From: Streptomyces gardneri
Lineage (GTDB): Bacteria > Actinomycetota > Actinomycetes > Streptomycetales > Streptomycetaceae
DNA length: 64,000 nucleotides
Reading direction: 5' to 3'
Assembly: GCF_006539185.1 (NCBI RefSeq)
Contig: NZ_BJMN01000028.1
Location: 90,635 to 154,634, forward strand
The notes below the pieces were generated by a model. That model did not search any database, was not told where the DNA came from, and saw nothing but the letters and a program-made list of their open reading frames with translations. Positions 1 through 8,299 of the stretch are shown piece after piece. A program made the translations under genes and the position numbers. Every line of letters starts with the position of its first letter. Within the stretch, counting starts at the first letter, position 1.

Positions 1-209
1 ATCCGCTCCATCTGGTCGTGATCGGCTCCGCCCACCAGGAACACGAACTGGATGTACGCCGTCCGCAGGGCGGCGCGACGGCTGATCAGCCCGCCCCGGT
101 AGAAGGACTTGCTGAAGGTCAGCGTCGAGGACTTCGCAATGACCGTCTTGTCCAGGTCAAAGAAGGCGGCTGTGCGCGGCAGGGAGTGGTTTTCCACAAG
201 CCAGAGCAT
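1..209 (-). CDS. HAD-family phosphatase, N-terminal part (gene runs off the left edge)
   Basis: The reverse strand opens with ATG at 209 and reads without stops to the window edge, so only about 69 residues are visible. The start reads MLWLVENHSLPRTAAFFDLD, giving the HAD motif I (FDLDKT) with the nucleophile and acid/base aspartates, followed by a serine-rich cap entry. This matches HAD-IB type phosphatases that Streptomyces annotations call morphological-differentiation-associated proteins, found next to the Tad operon. It is transcribed divergently from the CpaE-like gene. The family and start are clear; the substrate is unknown. Confidence 0.85.
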   Translation of the reverse strand, partial: MLWLVENHSLPRTAAFFDLDKTVIAKSSTLTFSKSFYRGGLISRRAALRTAYIQFVFLVGGADHDQMER

Positions 210-659
210 AGGTGCCCGCCATTCGGCGTACGCTGGGGCGCGTGGGTTTGCCTGAGAAGGCTCTCGGGTACACCATGGAAGTCACGGATCGTTCGCGACC
301 GTGCTAACCCGGTCCGGCTCCTCCCCCCCCGAGTCGGCCGGAAAGACGACCCCCGCTCTCCCCCCCGGCGGGGGTCGTCGCATGTCCGGAGCCGTTTTGG
401 CCCTCCGTGTCATCGCTGACTCCTCTCTCCGTACGCCTCGGCCGTGCTCCGGCCGGCCTGCTGTCGACGGCTCGATTCATCACTCAGAGTAATCGACAGG
501 CTGCGCTCCGGGGAGTCCTCGGAGGGGTGGCGTAGATATTCACAGACCCTCGGTTATCCACAGTTTTTCGGTGAGATCTCCGAGATTTCCGGTACGGCCT
601 CACGGTGATTCCTGACGCGAAGTTCGCGGATGGCAGGAATCACGAGAGGGGTGTGCGCC
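210..659. other. 450-base divergent intergenic region
   Basis: This gap separates the HAD gene from the Tad operon and should hold both promoters. The only clear structure is the 12-bp perfect inverted repeat at 345-379. The short open frames here have no ribosome binding sites or recognisable products, so I call no gene. The stretch 481-600 is less GC-rich than its surroundings and is the likely promoter zone for the Tad operon, but no convincing -35/-10 pair stands out. Confidence 0.5.
345..379. repeat. 12-bp perfect inverted repeat (hairpin) in the divergent region
   Basis: GACGACCCCCGC at 345-356 pairs with GCGGGGGTCGTC at 368-379 around an 11-nt loop. There is no T-tract. Lying between two divergent genes it does not terminate an obvious transcript, so a leader structure, a small RNA end or a protein-binding site are all possible. 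Confidence 0.6.
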
Positions 660-1829
660 GTGGAGGGAACGAGGACTTCCGGGGCCGGGAGTGCGGCGAG
701 GACTGCGGGGAGGGCCGGGGGGAGTGCAGCGGTGAGTGCCGCGGCCCCGGGTGGGGCGACGGGCGAGTCGCGCCGTCCCGGGCCGCTGATCGTCACCGAG
801 GACCTCGCGCTCCTCGACGACCTCCTCCGGCTGTGCGCGGCGGCCGGAGTGGAGCCCGAGGTGCACCACATCGTGCCGGAGCGGCGGGGGAGTTGGACCG
901 ATCCGCCGCTCGTCCTGGTCGGTGACGACGCCGCGGCCCGCTGCCGGGCGGCGGCGCGTCGCCCGGGCGTCGTCCTCGTCGGCCGTGAGCAGGACGATCC
1001 GGGGGTCTGGCGGCTGGCCGTCGAGGTCGGTGCGGAGTGCGTGCTGCGGCTGCCGGATGCCGAGAGCGTCCTCGTCGACCGCATCGCCGACGCGGCCGAG
1101 GGCGTGGGGCGCCAGGCGCTGACGGTCGGGGTCGTCGGTGGCCGGGGCGGCGCGGGCGCCTCCACCCTGGCCTGCGGTCTCGCCCTGTCCGCCGCGCGGA
1201 CCGGCCGACGCACCCTGCTCGTGGACGGCGATCCGCTGGGTGGGGGCCTCGACGTGTTGCTCGGCGGCGAGCGCGAGGACGGCAGACGCTGGCCCGACTT
1301 CGCCGCCTCGAAGGGACGGCTGGCCGGCGGCGCCCTGGAGGAGTCCCTGCCCGCCGTGCGCGGTGTCCGGGTGCTCAGCTGGGGCAGGGAGCCCGCGGCG
1401 CCGGTGCCGCCCGAGGCCGTGCGGTCCGTGCTCGCCGCCGCTCGCCGGCGCGGCGGGGTCGTCGTGGTCGACCTGCCTCGCGGGACCGACGAGGCGGCCA
1501 CCGAGGCCCTGGCCCAGCTCGACCTCGGACTGCTCGTCGTCCCGGGCGAGCTGCGGGCCGTCGCGGCGGCCCACCGGGTGGCCTCGGCCCTCGGCATGGT
1601 CGTGCGGGACCTCCGGGCCGTGGTCCGCGGGCCGTACGCGGCGGGGCTCGACGAGCGCTGGGTCGCCGACGCGCTGCGGCTGCCGCTCGCCGGCGAACTG
1701 CCCTACGACCCGGGGATCGTCACCGACCAGGACGCGGGCGTGCCGCCGGGCGCGGAGCCCCGCGGGGCGCTCGGCCGGTTCTGCGACGCCTTCTGGGACC
1801 GCGCCCTCGCCCCCGGCGGTGCGGCGTGA
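660..1829 (+). CDS. CpaE-like MinD/ParA-family protein of the Flp/Tad pilus locus
   Basis: An actinobacterial CpaE homologue (helicase/secretion neighbourhood type), predicted to position or regulate the Tad secretion machine at the membrane. I place the start at GTG 660, nine bases after GAGAGGG (644-650); an in-frame ATG at 630 has no such site. A receiver-like N-terminal half is followed by a P-loop-like motif GGRGGAGAS at residues 160-168 and the LLVDGDP segment of MinD-type ATPases. The usual P-loop lysines are Arg and Ala here, which I recall as typical of this subfamily and which argues for weak or no ATP hydrolysis. Its stop overlaps the TadA start (GTGA), so the two are translationally coupled. 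Confidence 0.85.
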   Translation: MEGTRTSGAGSAARTAGRAGGSAAVSAAAPGGATGESRRPGPLIVTEDLALLDDLLRLCAAAGVEPEVHHIVPERRGSWTDPPLVLVGDDAAARCRAAARRPGVVLVGREQDDPGVWRLAVEVGAECVLRLPDAESVLVDRIADAAEGVGRQALTVGVVGGRGGAGASTLACGLALSAARTGRRTLLVDGDPLGGGLDVLLGGEREDGRRWPDFAASKGRLAGGALEESLPAVRGVRVLSWGREPAAPVPPEAVRSVLAAARRRGGVVVVDLPRGTDEAATEALAQLDLGLLVVPGELRAVAAAHRVASALGMVVRDLRAVVRGPYAAGLDERWVADALRLPLAGELPYDPGIVTDQDAGVPPGAEPRGALGRFCDAFWDRALAPGGAA

Positions 1830-3019
1830 CCGGGCCCGACGTCGCGGGCGGCGGCGGGTTCGGGGCCGGCGGTACGGGACTGCTCGACGCCGTGCGGCAG
1901 CGCCTCGCGGCGAGCGGGGCCGAACCCACACCCGCGCGGGTGGCGGCGGCGCTGCGGGCCCAAGGACGGCTGCTCGGCGATGCGGAGGTGCTCGGCGCGG
2001 CCGAGGAGCTCAGATCCGAGCTGATCGGGACCGGGCCCCTGGAGCCGCTGCTCGCCGATCCGGCGGTCACCGACGTCCTGGTCTCGGCGCCCGACCGCGT
2101 CTGGGTGGACCGGGGCACCGGCCTCGAACGGGCCCCGGTGGCCTTCCCCGACGCCACCGCCGTCCGCAGGCTCGCGCAGCGGCTCGCCGCGGTGGCGGGA
2201 CGCAGGCTCGACGACGCCAGGCCCTGGGTGGACGCGCGGCTGCCCGACGGCACCCGTATGCACGCGGTGCTGCCCCCGGTGGCGGTCGGCTCGACCAGCC
2301 TGTCGCTGCGGGTCGTGCGCCCCCGCGCCTACTCCCTGGAGGAGCTGGCCGAGGCGGGCACCGTGCCGCCTGGCGGAGCCCGCGTCCTGCGGGCGCTGAT
2401 CGACGCCCGCGTGTCGTACCTGGTCAGTGGCGGCACGGGGACGGGAAAGACCACATTGCTCGCCTCCTTGCTGGGTCTCGTGGGACATCGGGAGCGGATC
2501 GTGCTCGCCGAGGACTCGGCGGAGCTGCGACCGGACCACCCGCACGTGGTGCGCCTGGAGGCGCGGCCCGCGAACCAGGAGGGCGCCGGTCTCGTGACCC
2601 TGCAGGACCTGGTCCGCCAGGCCCTGCGGATGCGGCCCGACCGGCTGGTGGTCGGCGAGGTCAGGGGCGGCGAGGCGGTGGACCTGCTCGCCGCTCTCAA
2701 CACGGGCCACGAAGGCGGCTGCGGGACGGTCCACGCCAACACCGCGGCGGACGTACCGGCCCGTCTCGAGGCGCTCGGGACCGCGGCCGGGCTCGACAGG
2801 GCCGCGCTGCACAGCCAGTTGGGCGCAGGTCTCTCCGCGGTGCTCCACCTCGTGCGGGACCGGGACGGGCGGCGGCGGATCGCCGAGATCCACGTCCTGG
2901 AGCGGGATCGGGACGGGCTCGTGCGGACGGTCCCCGCACTGCGGTGGGGTGCGGCCGGGTTCGAGCGTGAGCGGGGCTGGGAGCGGCTGCGGTCGCTGAT
3001 CGGAGGCGAGACGTGGTGA
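1826..3019 (+). CDS. TadA/CpaF-type secretion ATPase
   Basis: The hexameric motor ATPase that powers Flp pilin assembly or secretion, 397 residues from GTG 1826. Walker A is GGTGTGKT at residues 202-209, followed by the Asp box (LAEDSAEL), Walker B (DRLVVGEVRGGE) and the His-containing GTVHANTA segment, all typical of GspE/TadA enzymes. The N-terminal helical part (about residues 1-80) corresponds to the CpaF N-domain. It overlaps the CpaE-like gene by 4 nt and TadB by 7 nt, so it is an internal member of a seven-gene operon. There is no sign of damage. Confidence 0.93.
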   Translation: MTGPDVAGGGGFGAGGTGLLDAVRQRLAASGAEPTPARVAAALRAQGRLLGDAEVLGAAEELRSELIGTGPLEPLLADPAVTDVLVSAPDRVWVDRGTGLERAPVAFPDATAVRRLAQRLAAVAGRRLDDARPWVDARLPDGTRMHAVLPPVAVGSTSLSLRVVRPRAYSLEELAEAGTVPPGGARVLRALIDARVSYLVSGGTGTGKTTLLASLLGLVGHRERIVLAEDSAELRPDHPHVVRLEARPANQEGAGLVTLQDLVRQALRMRPDRLVVGEVRGGEAVDLLAALNTGHEGGCGTVHANTAADVPARLEALGTAAGLDRAALHSQLGAGLSAVLHLVRDRDGRRRIAEIHVLERDRDGLVRTVPALRWGAAGFERERGWERLRSLIGGETW

Positions 3020-3906
3020 TCGCGGAGCTGGTGTCGGTGCAGGCCGTGGCGGAGGGCGCGGCGGTGCTCTGCGCGGGGCTCGGTCTGTGGGGGCTCGTCG
3101 AGTGGCGGCGCGGGACGGTCCGGGCCCGGTCGGTGCTCGCGGGTGTCGTGCCGGACGGGCCCGGAGAGCGGGACGGGCTCCGTGCGTGGTGGGCGGCGGC
3201 CGCGCGGTGGTGGGCCTTGGTGCGGGGGCGGCGCGCCTGGCTGTGCCTGCCGTTGGCGGGGGTGGTCGCCCTGCTGGGCGGTTCGCCGCTGCCGCTGCTC
3301 CTCGGGGTGGTCGCGGTGCCGGTGGTGGCGCGGCGGCTGCGGGCGGCCGAGCGGCGGAAGGAGCGCGAGGCGCGCGCCGGACGGGTGGTGGCCCTCTGCG
3401 GGGCCGTCTCCGGGGAGCTGAGGGCCGGCTGGCAGCCCGCGCAGGCGCTGTCCTTCGCGGCCCGGCAGACGGGCGCGCTGGGCGACGAGGAGGCGGCGGT
3501 GCTCGCGGCGGCCCGGTTCGGCGGGGACGTCCCGGAAGCGCTGCGGCGGGCGGCCCGGCAGGACGGCGCCGACGGGCTCGCCGGTCTGGCGGCCTGCTGG
3601 CAGGTGGCCGTGGACGGCGGTGCGGGCCTGGCGGAGGGACTCGACCGGCTGGAGGCGGCGCTGCGGGACCACCACGAGCAGCGGGAGCGGCTGCGGGCCG
3701 AACTGGCCGGGGCGTGGGCGACGGTGACGGTCCTCGCGGTGCTGCCGGCGGCCGGAATCGCCCTCGGCGCGGCGCTCGGCGCCGATCCGCTGCGGGTGCT
3801 CCTGCACACCCCGGCGGGCCTGGGGTGCCTGGTCGTGGGCGGTGCGCTGGAGGCGGCCGGTCTCTGGTGGGCCGCGCGGATCGTCCGGGGAGGGGAGCGG
3901 GCATGA
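3013..3906 (+). CDS. TadB-like inner-membrane platform protein (T2SS F family)
   Basis: One of the two platform proteins of the Tad machine. Hydrophobic helices lie near residues 10-27 and 78-105, and a C-terminal pair near residues 235-285 follows the soluble GspF-type four-helix domain (ALCGAVSGELRAGWQPAQAL through EGLDRLEAALRDH). There are two adjacent GTG codons (3013 and 3016); either could be the start, and both overlap the end of tadA. The C-terminus overlaps TadC by 4 nt (ATGA). Assignment rests on the fold pattern and operon position. Confidence 0.85.
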   Translation: MVIAELVSVQAVAEGAAVLCAGLGLWGLVEWRRGTVRARSVLAGVVPDGPGERDGLRAWWAAAARWWALVRGRRAWLCLPLAGVVALLGGSPLPLLLGVVAVPVVARRLRAAERRKEREARAGRVVALCGAVSGELRAGWQPAQALSFAARQTGALGDEEAAVLAAARFGGDVPEALRRAARQDGADGLAGLAACWQVAVDGGAGLAEGLDRLEAALRDHHEQRERLRAELAGAWATVTVLAVLPAAGIALGAALGADPLRVLLHTPAGLGCLVVGGALEAAGLWWAARIVRGGERA

Positions 3907-4688
3907 CGGGGGCGGTTCAGGTCATGGGGCTTCTCGTCCTGCTGATGGTGATGTGCGTGCAGGCCGGCCGCGAAGTGGTGCGCGAGCGGCGGGTGCGGAG
4001 GATGCGACGACGGGTGGGGAGCCTGCTGGCGACGTCCGCGTCACGGCCCGGGAGGCCAGTGGCCGGGCGGGCCGGGGGCGGGTGGTCGACCGGAGTGAAG
4101 CGGTGGGCGGTGCCGCTCGCGGCGGCGCTCGTCGGCTGGGCGCTGCTCGGCGGGCTCGGCGGCCTGGGCGCGGGCGCCCTCGCGGCCTGCGGGGAGCGAT
4201 GGAGGCGGGCCCGGAAGCGGTCGGCCACGCCGTCCGAGGAGAGCGAGGCGGCGGGACGTCACCTTCCGCTCGCGGCCGATCTGTTGGCCGCCTGCGCATC
4301 CGCCGGAGCGGGGCCGGGAGAGGCGGCGGAGGCCGTGGGCCGCTCGCTCGGCGGGCCGCTGGGCGAGCGCCTGGCCCGCACGGCGGCCGAACTGCGGCTC
4401 GGCGGCGAACCGGCCGAGGTGTGGCGGAGGTTCGGCGCGATACCGGGCGCCGAAGGGCTGGCCCGCTGCATGGAGCGGGCCGGTTCCTCGGGGGCGCCCG
4501 CGGCGGAGGCCGTCGCCCGGCACGCGGCCGGCCTGCGGGCCGCCCGGGCCAGGACGGCCGCGGCCCGGGCCCGCCGGGCGCAGGTGCTGATCAGCGCGCC
4601 CGTGGGGCTCTGCTTCCTGCCCGCGTTCCTGGCGGTGGGGGTGGCACCCGTGGTGATCGGGCTGGCGACGGGACTGATGGACCGATGA
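3903..4688 (+). CDS. TadC-like inner-membrane platform protein (T2SS F family)
   Basis: Second platform protein, 261 residues from ATG 3903, whose ATG overlaps the TadB stop. An N-terminal membrane helix (residues 4-20) and a second near residues 63-95 come before a GspF-like domain (PLAADLLAACASAGAGPGEA through AEAVARHAAGLRAA) and a terminal hydrophobic hairpin (VLISAPVGLCFLPAFLAVGV). Paired TadB/TadC genes between TadA and the pilin are the standard Tad layout. It ends just before the pilin gene. Confidence 0.83.
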   Translation: MTGAVQVMGLLVLLMVMCVQAGREVVRERRVRRMRRRVGSLLATSASRPGRPVAGRAGGGWSTGVKRWAVPLAAALVGWALLGGLGGLGAGALAACGERWRRARKRSATPSEESEAAGRHLPLAADLLAACASAGAGPGEAAEAVGRSLGGPLGERLARTAAELRLGGEPAEVWRRFGAIPGAEGLARCMERAGSSGAPAAEAVARHAAGLRAARARTAAARARRAQVLISAPVGLCFLPAFLAVGVAPVVIGLATGLMDR

Positions 4689-4720
4689 AGGCAACGGCAA
4701 GGCGAGACAAGGAGATCGAC

Positions 4721-5053
4721 ATGACGAACACGGCGAACATGACGAACACGGCGAGCGCGGCAAGCACGGCGAGCGCGGCAAGCACGGCGAGCGCGGCCGG
4801 CACGGCAGGCGCGGCGGACAAGGCGACCGTCACCCATTCGGCGAAAGGTGGGCCGATGAGTTCGGTGCGGGAGTGGTGGCGGGCCCGGCGGCGGGCCTTG
4901 CGGGCCGACGCGGGCATGACGACGTCCGAGTACGCGGTGGGCACGATCGCCGCGGCGGCCTTCGCCGCGGTCCTCTACAAGATCGTGACGAGCGGGACCG
5001 TCTCGGGAGCGCTCGAGTCGATGATCGGCAAGGCCCTCGATGCGCCGTTCTGA
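4721..5053 (+). CDS. Flp/DUF4244-family pilin-like protein
   Basis: The small structural subunit of the operon. The conserved core MTTSEYAVGTIAAAAFAAVLYK has the prepilin pattern (charged segment, then a Glu at position 5 of a hydrophobic helix) of Flp pilins cleaved by a TadV-type peptidase; no such peptidase is in this window. I chose ATG 4721 because AAGGAG sits 6 nt upstream (4709-4714), giving 110 residues. Most homologues are about 65-75 residues, so an internal ATG at 4856 (MSSVREWW), preceded by AAAGGTGGG, may be the ancestral start. The extra N-terminus is a Thr/Ala/Ser low-complexity stretch encoded by an 18-bp tandem repeat. The 3' end overlaps TadE by 14 nt. Confidence 0.8.
   Translation: MTNTANMTNTASAASTASAASTASAAGTAGAADKATVTHSAKGGPMSSVREWWRARRRALRADAGMTTSEYAVGTIAAAAFAAVLYKIVTSGTVSGALESMIGKALDAPF
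4748..4801 (+). repeat. 18-bp tandem repeat, three units, inside the pilin gene
   Basis: The unit ACGGCGAGCGCGGCAAGC occurs at 4748-4765 and 4766-4783, then with two changes at 4784-4801. It is in frame and encodes TASAAS units, lying between the two candidate start codons of the pilin gene. Copy number could change by slippage without breaking the frame. Confidence 0.85.
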
Positions 5054-5411
5054 CCGGGGGTTCGTGACCGTGGAGGCGGCGATGGTCCTGCCCGTCGTCG
5101 CGCTGTTCACGGTGACCCTGCTCTGGGCGCTGGCCGCGGCCGCCGCGCAGATCCGGTGCGTGGACGCGGCACGGGCGGGGGCCAGGGCGGCGGCCCGCTC
5201 CGAACCGGTCGCCGCCGCAGAGGGGGCCGCCCGGGCCGCCGCGCCCGAGGGCGCCCGGGTGTCGGTGACGCGGTCGGGGGAGCTGTGGCGGGTGACGGTG
5301 GAGGTCGCCGCGCCGGGCCCCCGGGGCATGGGACTGACCCTGCGGGCGGCTGCGGCGGCCCTCGCGGAGGACCCGGTGGGCGAGGACCCGGCGGTCGGGG
5401 GCCCACCGTGA
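5040..5411 (+). CDS. TadE-like pseudopilin
   Basis: A 123-residue minor pseudopilin. The N-terminus has the TadE signature: a short basic leader, then G-F-V-T-V-E-A with the Glu, then a hydrophobic helix (AMVLPVVALFTVTLLWALA). The rest is a small periplasmic domain rich in Ala/Arg. The ATG overlaps the end of the pilin gene by 14 nt, and its stop overlaps the next start (GTGA). Role inferred from Tad systems: a minor pilin incorporated into or initiating the fibre. Confidence 0.85.
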   Translation: MRRSDRGFVTVEAAMVLPVVALFTVTLLWALAAAAAQIRCVDAARAGARAAARSEPVAAAEGAARAAAPEGARVSVTRSGELWRVTVEVAAPGPRGMGLTLRAAAAALAEDPVGEDPAVGGPP

Positions 5412-5800
5412 CGGCGGGTCGGCGGGCCCGTCTGGTCGGCCGCGGCGATCGGGGGGCGGCGACCGTGTGGGCGGCGTTCGCGGCCTGCGCGTTGTGCGTG
5501 GTGTTCGGGGCGGTGCTCGCGCTGGGGCAGGCGGTGGCGGCCCGGCACCGGGCCGGCGGCGCGGCCGACCTGGCCGCTCTCGCGGCGGCCGACCGGGCCC
5601 TGTGGGGCGAGGCCGAGGCGTGTGCCGCGGCTTCCCGGGTGGCCGCCGCGCAGGGGACCGAGCTGCTGCGGTGCGCCGTGCGCGGCGAACTCGCCGAGGT
5701 GACGGCCAGGGTGGTGCGCGGGCCGTACCGGCCGGACGTCAGCTCTCGGGCGGGGCCTGCGCGGGAGGCGGCTCCGGGGCCTCCCGCAGCAGTTCCGTGA
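5408..5800 (+). CDS. TadE/TadG-like protein of the helicase/secretion neighbourhood
   Basis: A 130-residue protein starting at GTG 5408, overlapping the TadE stop. It has RGAATVWAAFAACALCVVFG: a Gly-Ala-Ala-Thr-Val pseudopilin entry and one membrane helix, then an Ala-rich domain with two Cys (GEAEACAA and LLRCAV) that could form a disulfide outside the cell. It matches the TadE-like family described as adjacent to DECH helicases in actinobacteria. The last 62 nt overlap the convergent helicase gene, so the two 3' ends are antisense to each other. Confidence 0.8.
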   Translation: MTAGRRARLVGRGDRGAATVWAAFAACALCVVFGAVLALGQAVAARHRAGGAADLAALAAADRALWGEAEACAAASRVAAAQGTELLRCAVRGELAEVTARVVRGPYRPDVSSRAGPAREAAPGPPAAVP

Positions 5801-8219
5801 GGAGGCGGACCGCGCCGCGCTTGTGCAGCGGATCGTTGCCGTTGCCGCACTTCGGGGACTGGACGCAGGAGGGGCACCCCGCCTCGCACTCGCAGGAGGC
5901 GATGGCCTCGCGGGTCGCGGTCAGCCAGGCCCTGGCCGTGTGGAAGGCGCGCTCGGCGAAGCCCGCGCCGCCGGGGTGGCCGTCGTACACGAAGACGGTC
6001 GGCAGCAGCGTGTCGGGATGGAGGGGGACGGAGACGCCGCCGATGTCCCAGCGGTCGCAGGTGGCGAAGAGCGGCAGCATGCCGATGGAGGCGTGCTCGG
6101 CGGCGTGCAGGGCGCCCCCGAGGATCTCCGGGTTGATCCGGGCGGCGTCGAGCTGGTCCTCGGTGACCGTCCACCACACGGCCCGGGTGCGCAGGGTGCG
6201 GGGCGGCAGGTCGAGCTTGGTCTCGCCGAGGACCTCGCCGGTGATCAGGCGGCGGCGCAGGAAGGAGACGACCTGGTTCGTGACCTCGACGGAGCCGTAG
6301 CAGAGGCGGCCGGCTCCCCAGGGGATCTCGGTGTCGGTTTCGAGGACGGAGACGGAGGTGGTGTCGCGGGCGGTGGTGGAGTACGGCGGGACGGCCTCCT
6401 CCACGAGTGCCACGGAGTCCTTCAGGTCGAGCTCCCGCACCAGATAGGTGCGGCCCTGGTGGAGGTGGACGGCGCCCTCGTGGACGGCGGTGTGGGAGGC
6501 GGCCTCGTCGACCGTGCCGAGGAGGCGGCCGGTGCCGGCCTCCACGATCCGGACGGGGCTGCCGCCCCCGCCCCGGATGTCGGTGAGGTCGGCGGCCCGC
6601 TCGCGGCGCGTCCAGTACCAGCCGGCGGAACGGCGGCGCAGCAGTCCGGCGCCCTCCAGCTGGGGCATCAGACCGGGCGCGGCGGGGCCGAAGAGCGTCA
6701 GGTCCGTGTCGGTCAGCGGGAGCTCCGCGGCGGCGGCGCACAGATGGGGGGCGAGGACGTAGGGGTTGTCGGGGTCGAGGACGGTCGACTCGACCGGCTG
6801 TTCGAAGATCGCTTCCGGGTGGTGGACCAGGAAGGTGTCCAGCGGGTCGTCCCGGGCGACGAGGATCGCCAGGGCGCCCTCGCCCGAGCGGCCGGCGCGG
6901 CCCGCCTGCTGCCACAGGGAGGCCCGGGTGCCCGGGTAGCCGGCGATCACGACGGCGTCGAGGCCGGAGACGTCCACGCCCAGCTCCAGGGCGGTCGTGG
7001 CGGCCAGGCCGAGGAGCTCGCCCGAGTGCAGGGCCCGCTCCAGGGCGCGGCGCTCCTCGGGCAGGTAGCCGCCCCGGTAGGCGGCGACCCGGCGGGCCAG
7101 GGCGCGGTCGGTCTCGGCGAGCCGTTCCTGGGCGATCACCGAGATCAGTTCGGCGCCGCGCCGGGAGCGGACGAAGGCGACCGAGCGCACGCCCTGCCGG
7201 GTCAGGTCGGTCAGCAGGTCGGCGGTCTCGGCGGTGGCGGTGCGGCGGACGGGCGCGCCGCGCTCGCCGTGGAGCTCGGTGAGCGGCGGCTCCCACAGGG
7301 CGAACACCAGTTCGCCGCGGGGGGAGGCGTCGTCGGAGATCTCGGTGACCGGCAGTCCGGTGAGGCGGCCGGCGGCCAGGGCCGGTTCGGCGGAGGTGGC
7401 CGAGGCGAGGAGGAAGACGGGATCGGAGCCGTACCGGGCGCAGATCCGGCGCAGGCGGCGCAGCACCTGGGCGACGTGCGAGCCGAAGACGCCCCGGTAG
7501 GTGTGGCACTCGTCGATCACGACGTAGCGCAGGGCGCGCAGGAAGGAGGACCACCTGGGGTGGGAGGGGAGTATGCCCCGGTGCAGCATGTCGGGGTTGG
7601 TCAGCACGTAGTTCGCGTACTGGCGGACCCACTCGCGCTCCTCGACCGGCGTGTCGCCGTCGTAGACCGCGGGGCGGATCCGGGTGCCGAGCGGGCCGGC
7701 CAGTTCCCGTACGGCGCGGCGCTGGTCGGCGGCGAGGGCCTTGGTGGGCGAGAGGTAGAGGGCGGTGGCCCCGCGTCCGTTGGCGGCCTCCGAGCCGTCC
7801 AGGAGGGTCGTCAGGACCGGGGCGAGGTAGGCGAGCGACTTGCCCGAGGCCGTTCCTGTGGCGATCACCACGGAATCGCCGTTCAGGGCGGCCTCGGCGG
7901 CCTCGGCCTGATGCGCCCAGGGGTGCTCGATCCCGGCCGCCTGGATCGCGCTGATCACCTCGGGCCGGATCAGGTGCGGCCAGACGGCATGACGGCCCTC
8001 CCGGGCGGGCATGTGCTCCGTATGAGTGATGCGCGCGGCCCGACTCTCGCCTGCCGAGAGCCGGTCGAGGACCATGCCGGGGGAGGGGCGACTGCCCGTG
8101 TCCCCGGCCGGGTGACGGGGGCGCTGATTCTTGGCCATCGGCACCGAGTGTGTCACTGCCAGGACGGACAATGCTTCCAAGGCGTCGTGCATGGCTGCTC
8201 GTAAGTGATTGAATGCCAT
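5739..8219 (-). CDS. DECH-box helicase with C-terminal DUF1998-type cysteine cluster
   Basis: An 826-residue superfamily 2 helicase of the actinobacterial helicase/secretion neighbourhood class (Lhr/HrpA-like). It has motif I ATGTASGKS near residue 123, motif II DECH (VIDECHTYRG) near residue 240, motif III SAT, and motif VI QQAGRAGRSG. The C-terminus carries CECEAGCPSCVQSPKCGNGN, a four-cysteine cluster likely to bind zinc. It probably remodels DNA or RNA; its constant placement beside Tad genes is unexplained. I kept the first ATG (8219), since the N-terminal MAFNHL matches what I recall of homologues. It is divergent from bldG with 80 nt between them. Confidence 0.9.
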   Translation of the reverse strand: MAFNHLRAAMHDALEALSVLAVTHSVPMAKNQRPRHPAGDTGSRPSPGMVLDRLSAGESRAARITHTEHMPAREGRHAVWPHLIRPEVISAIQAAGIEHPWAHQAEAAEAALNGDSVVIATGTASGKSLAYLAPVLTTLLDGSEAANGRGATALYLSPTKALAADQRRAVRELAGPLGTRIRPAVYDGDTPVEEREWVRQYANYVLTNPDMLHRGILPSHPRWSSFLRALRYVVIDECHTYRGVFGSHVAQVLRRLRRICARYGSDPVFLLASATSAEPALAAGRLTGLPVTEISDDASPRGELVFALWEPPLTELHGERGAPVRRTATAETADLLTDLTRQGVRSVAFVRSRRGAELISVIAQERLAETDRALARRVAAYRGGYLPEERRALERALHSGELLGLAATTALELGVDVSGLDAVVIAGYPGTRASLWQQAGRAGRSGEGALAILVARDDPLDTFLVHHPEAIFEQPVESTVLDPDNPYVLAPHLCAAAAELPLTDTDLTLFGPAAPGLMPQLEGAGLLRRRSAGWYWTRRERAADLTDIRGGGGSPVRIVEAGTGRLLGTVDEAASHTAVHEGAVHLHQGRTYLVRELDLKDSVALVEEAVPPYSTTARDTTSVSVLETDTEIPWGAGRLCYGSVEVTNQVVSFLRRRLITGEVLGETKLDLPPRTLRTRAVWWTVTEDQLDAARINPEILGGALHAAEHASIGMLPLFATCDRWDIGGVSVPLHPDTLLPTVFVYDGHPGGAGFAERAFHTARAWLTATREAIASCECEAGCPSCVQSPKCGNGNDPLHKRGAVRLLTELLREAPEPPPAQAPPES

Positions 8220-8299
8220 TGCGGCTGGCGATCAGTTCCCTGGCTCCGCCCGGGAGGCCCGAGGGGGCGATCGCCCGATAGCAAGGTGCTGGAGGATCC

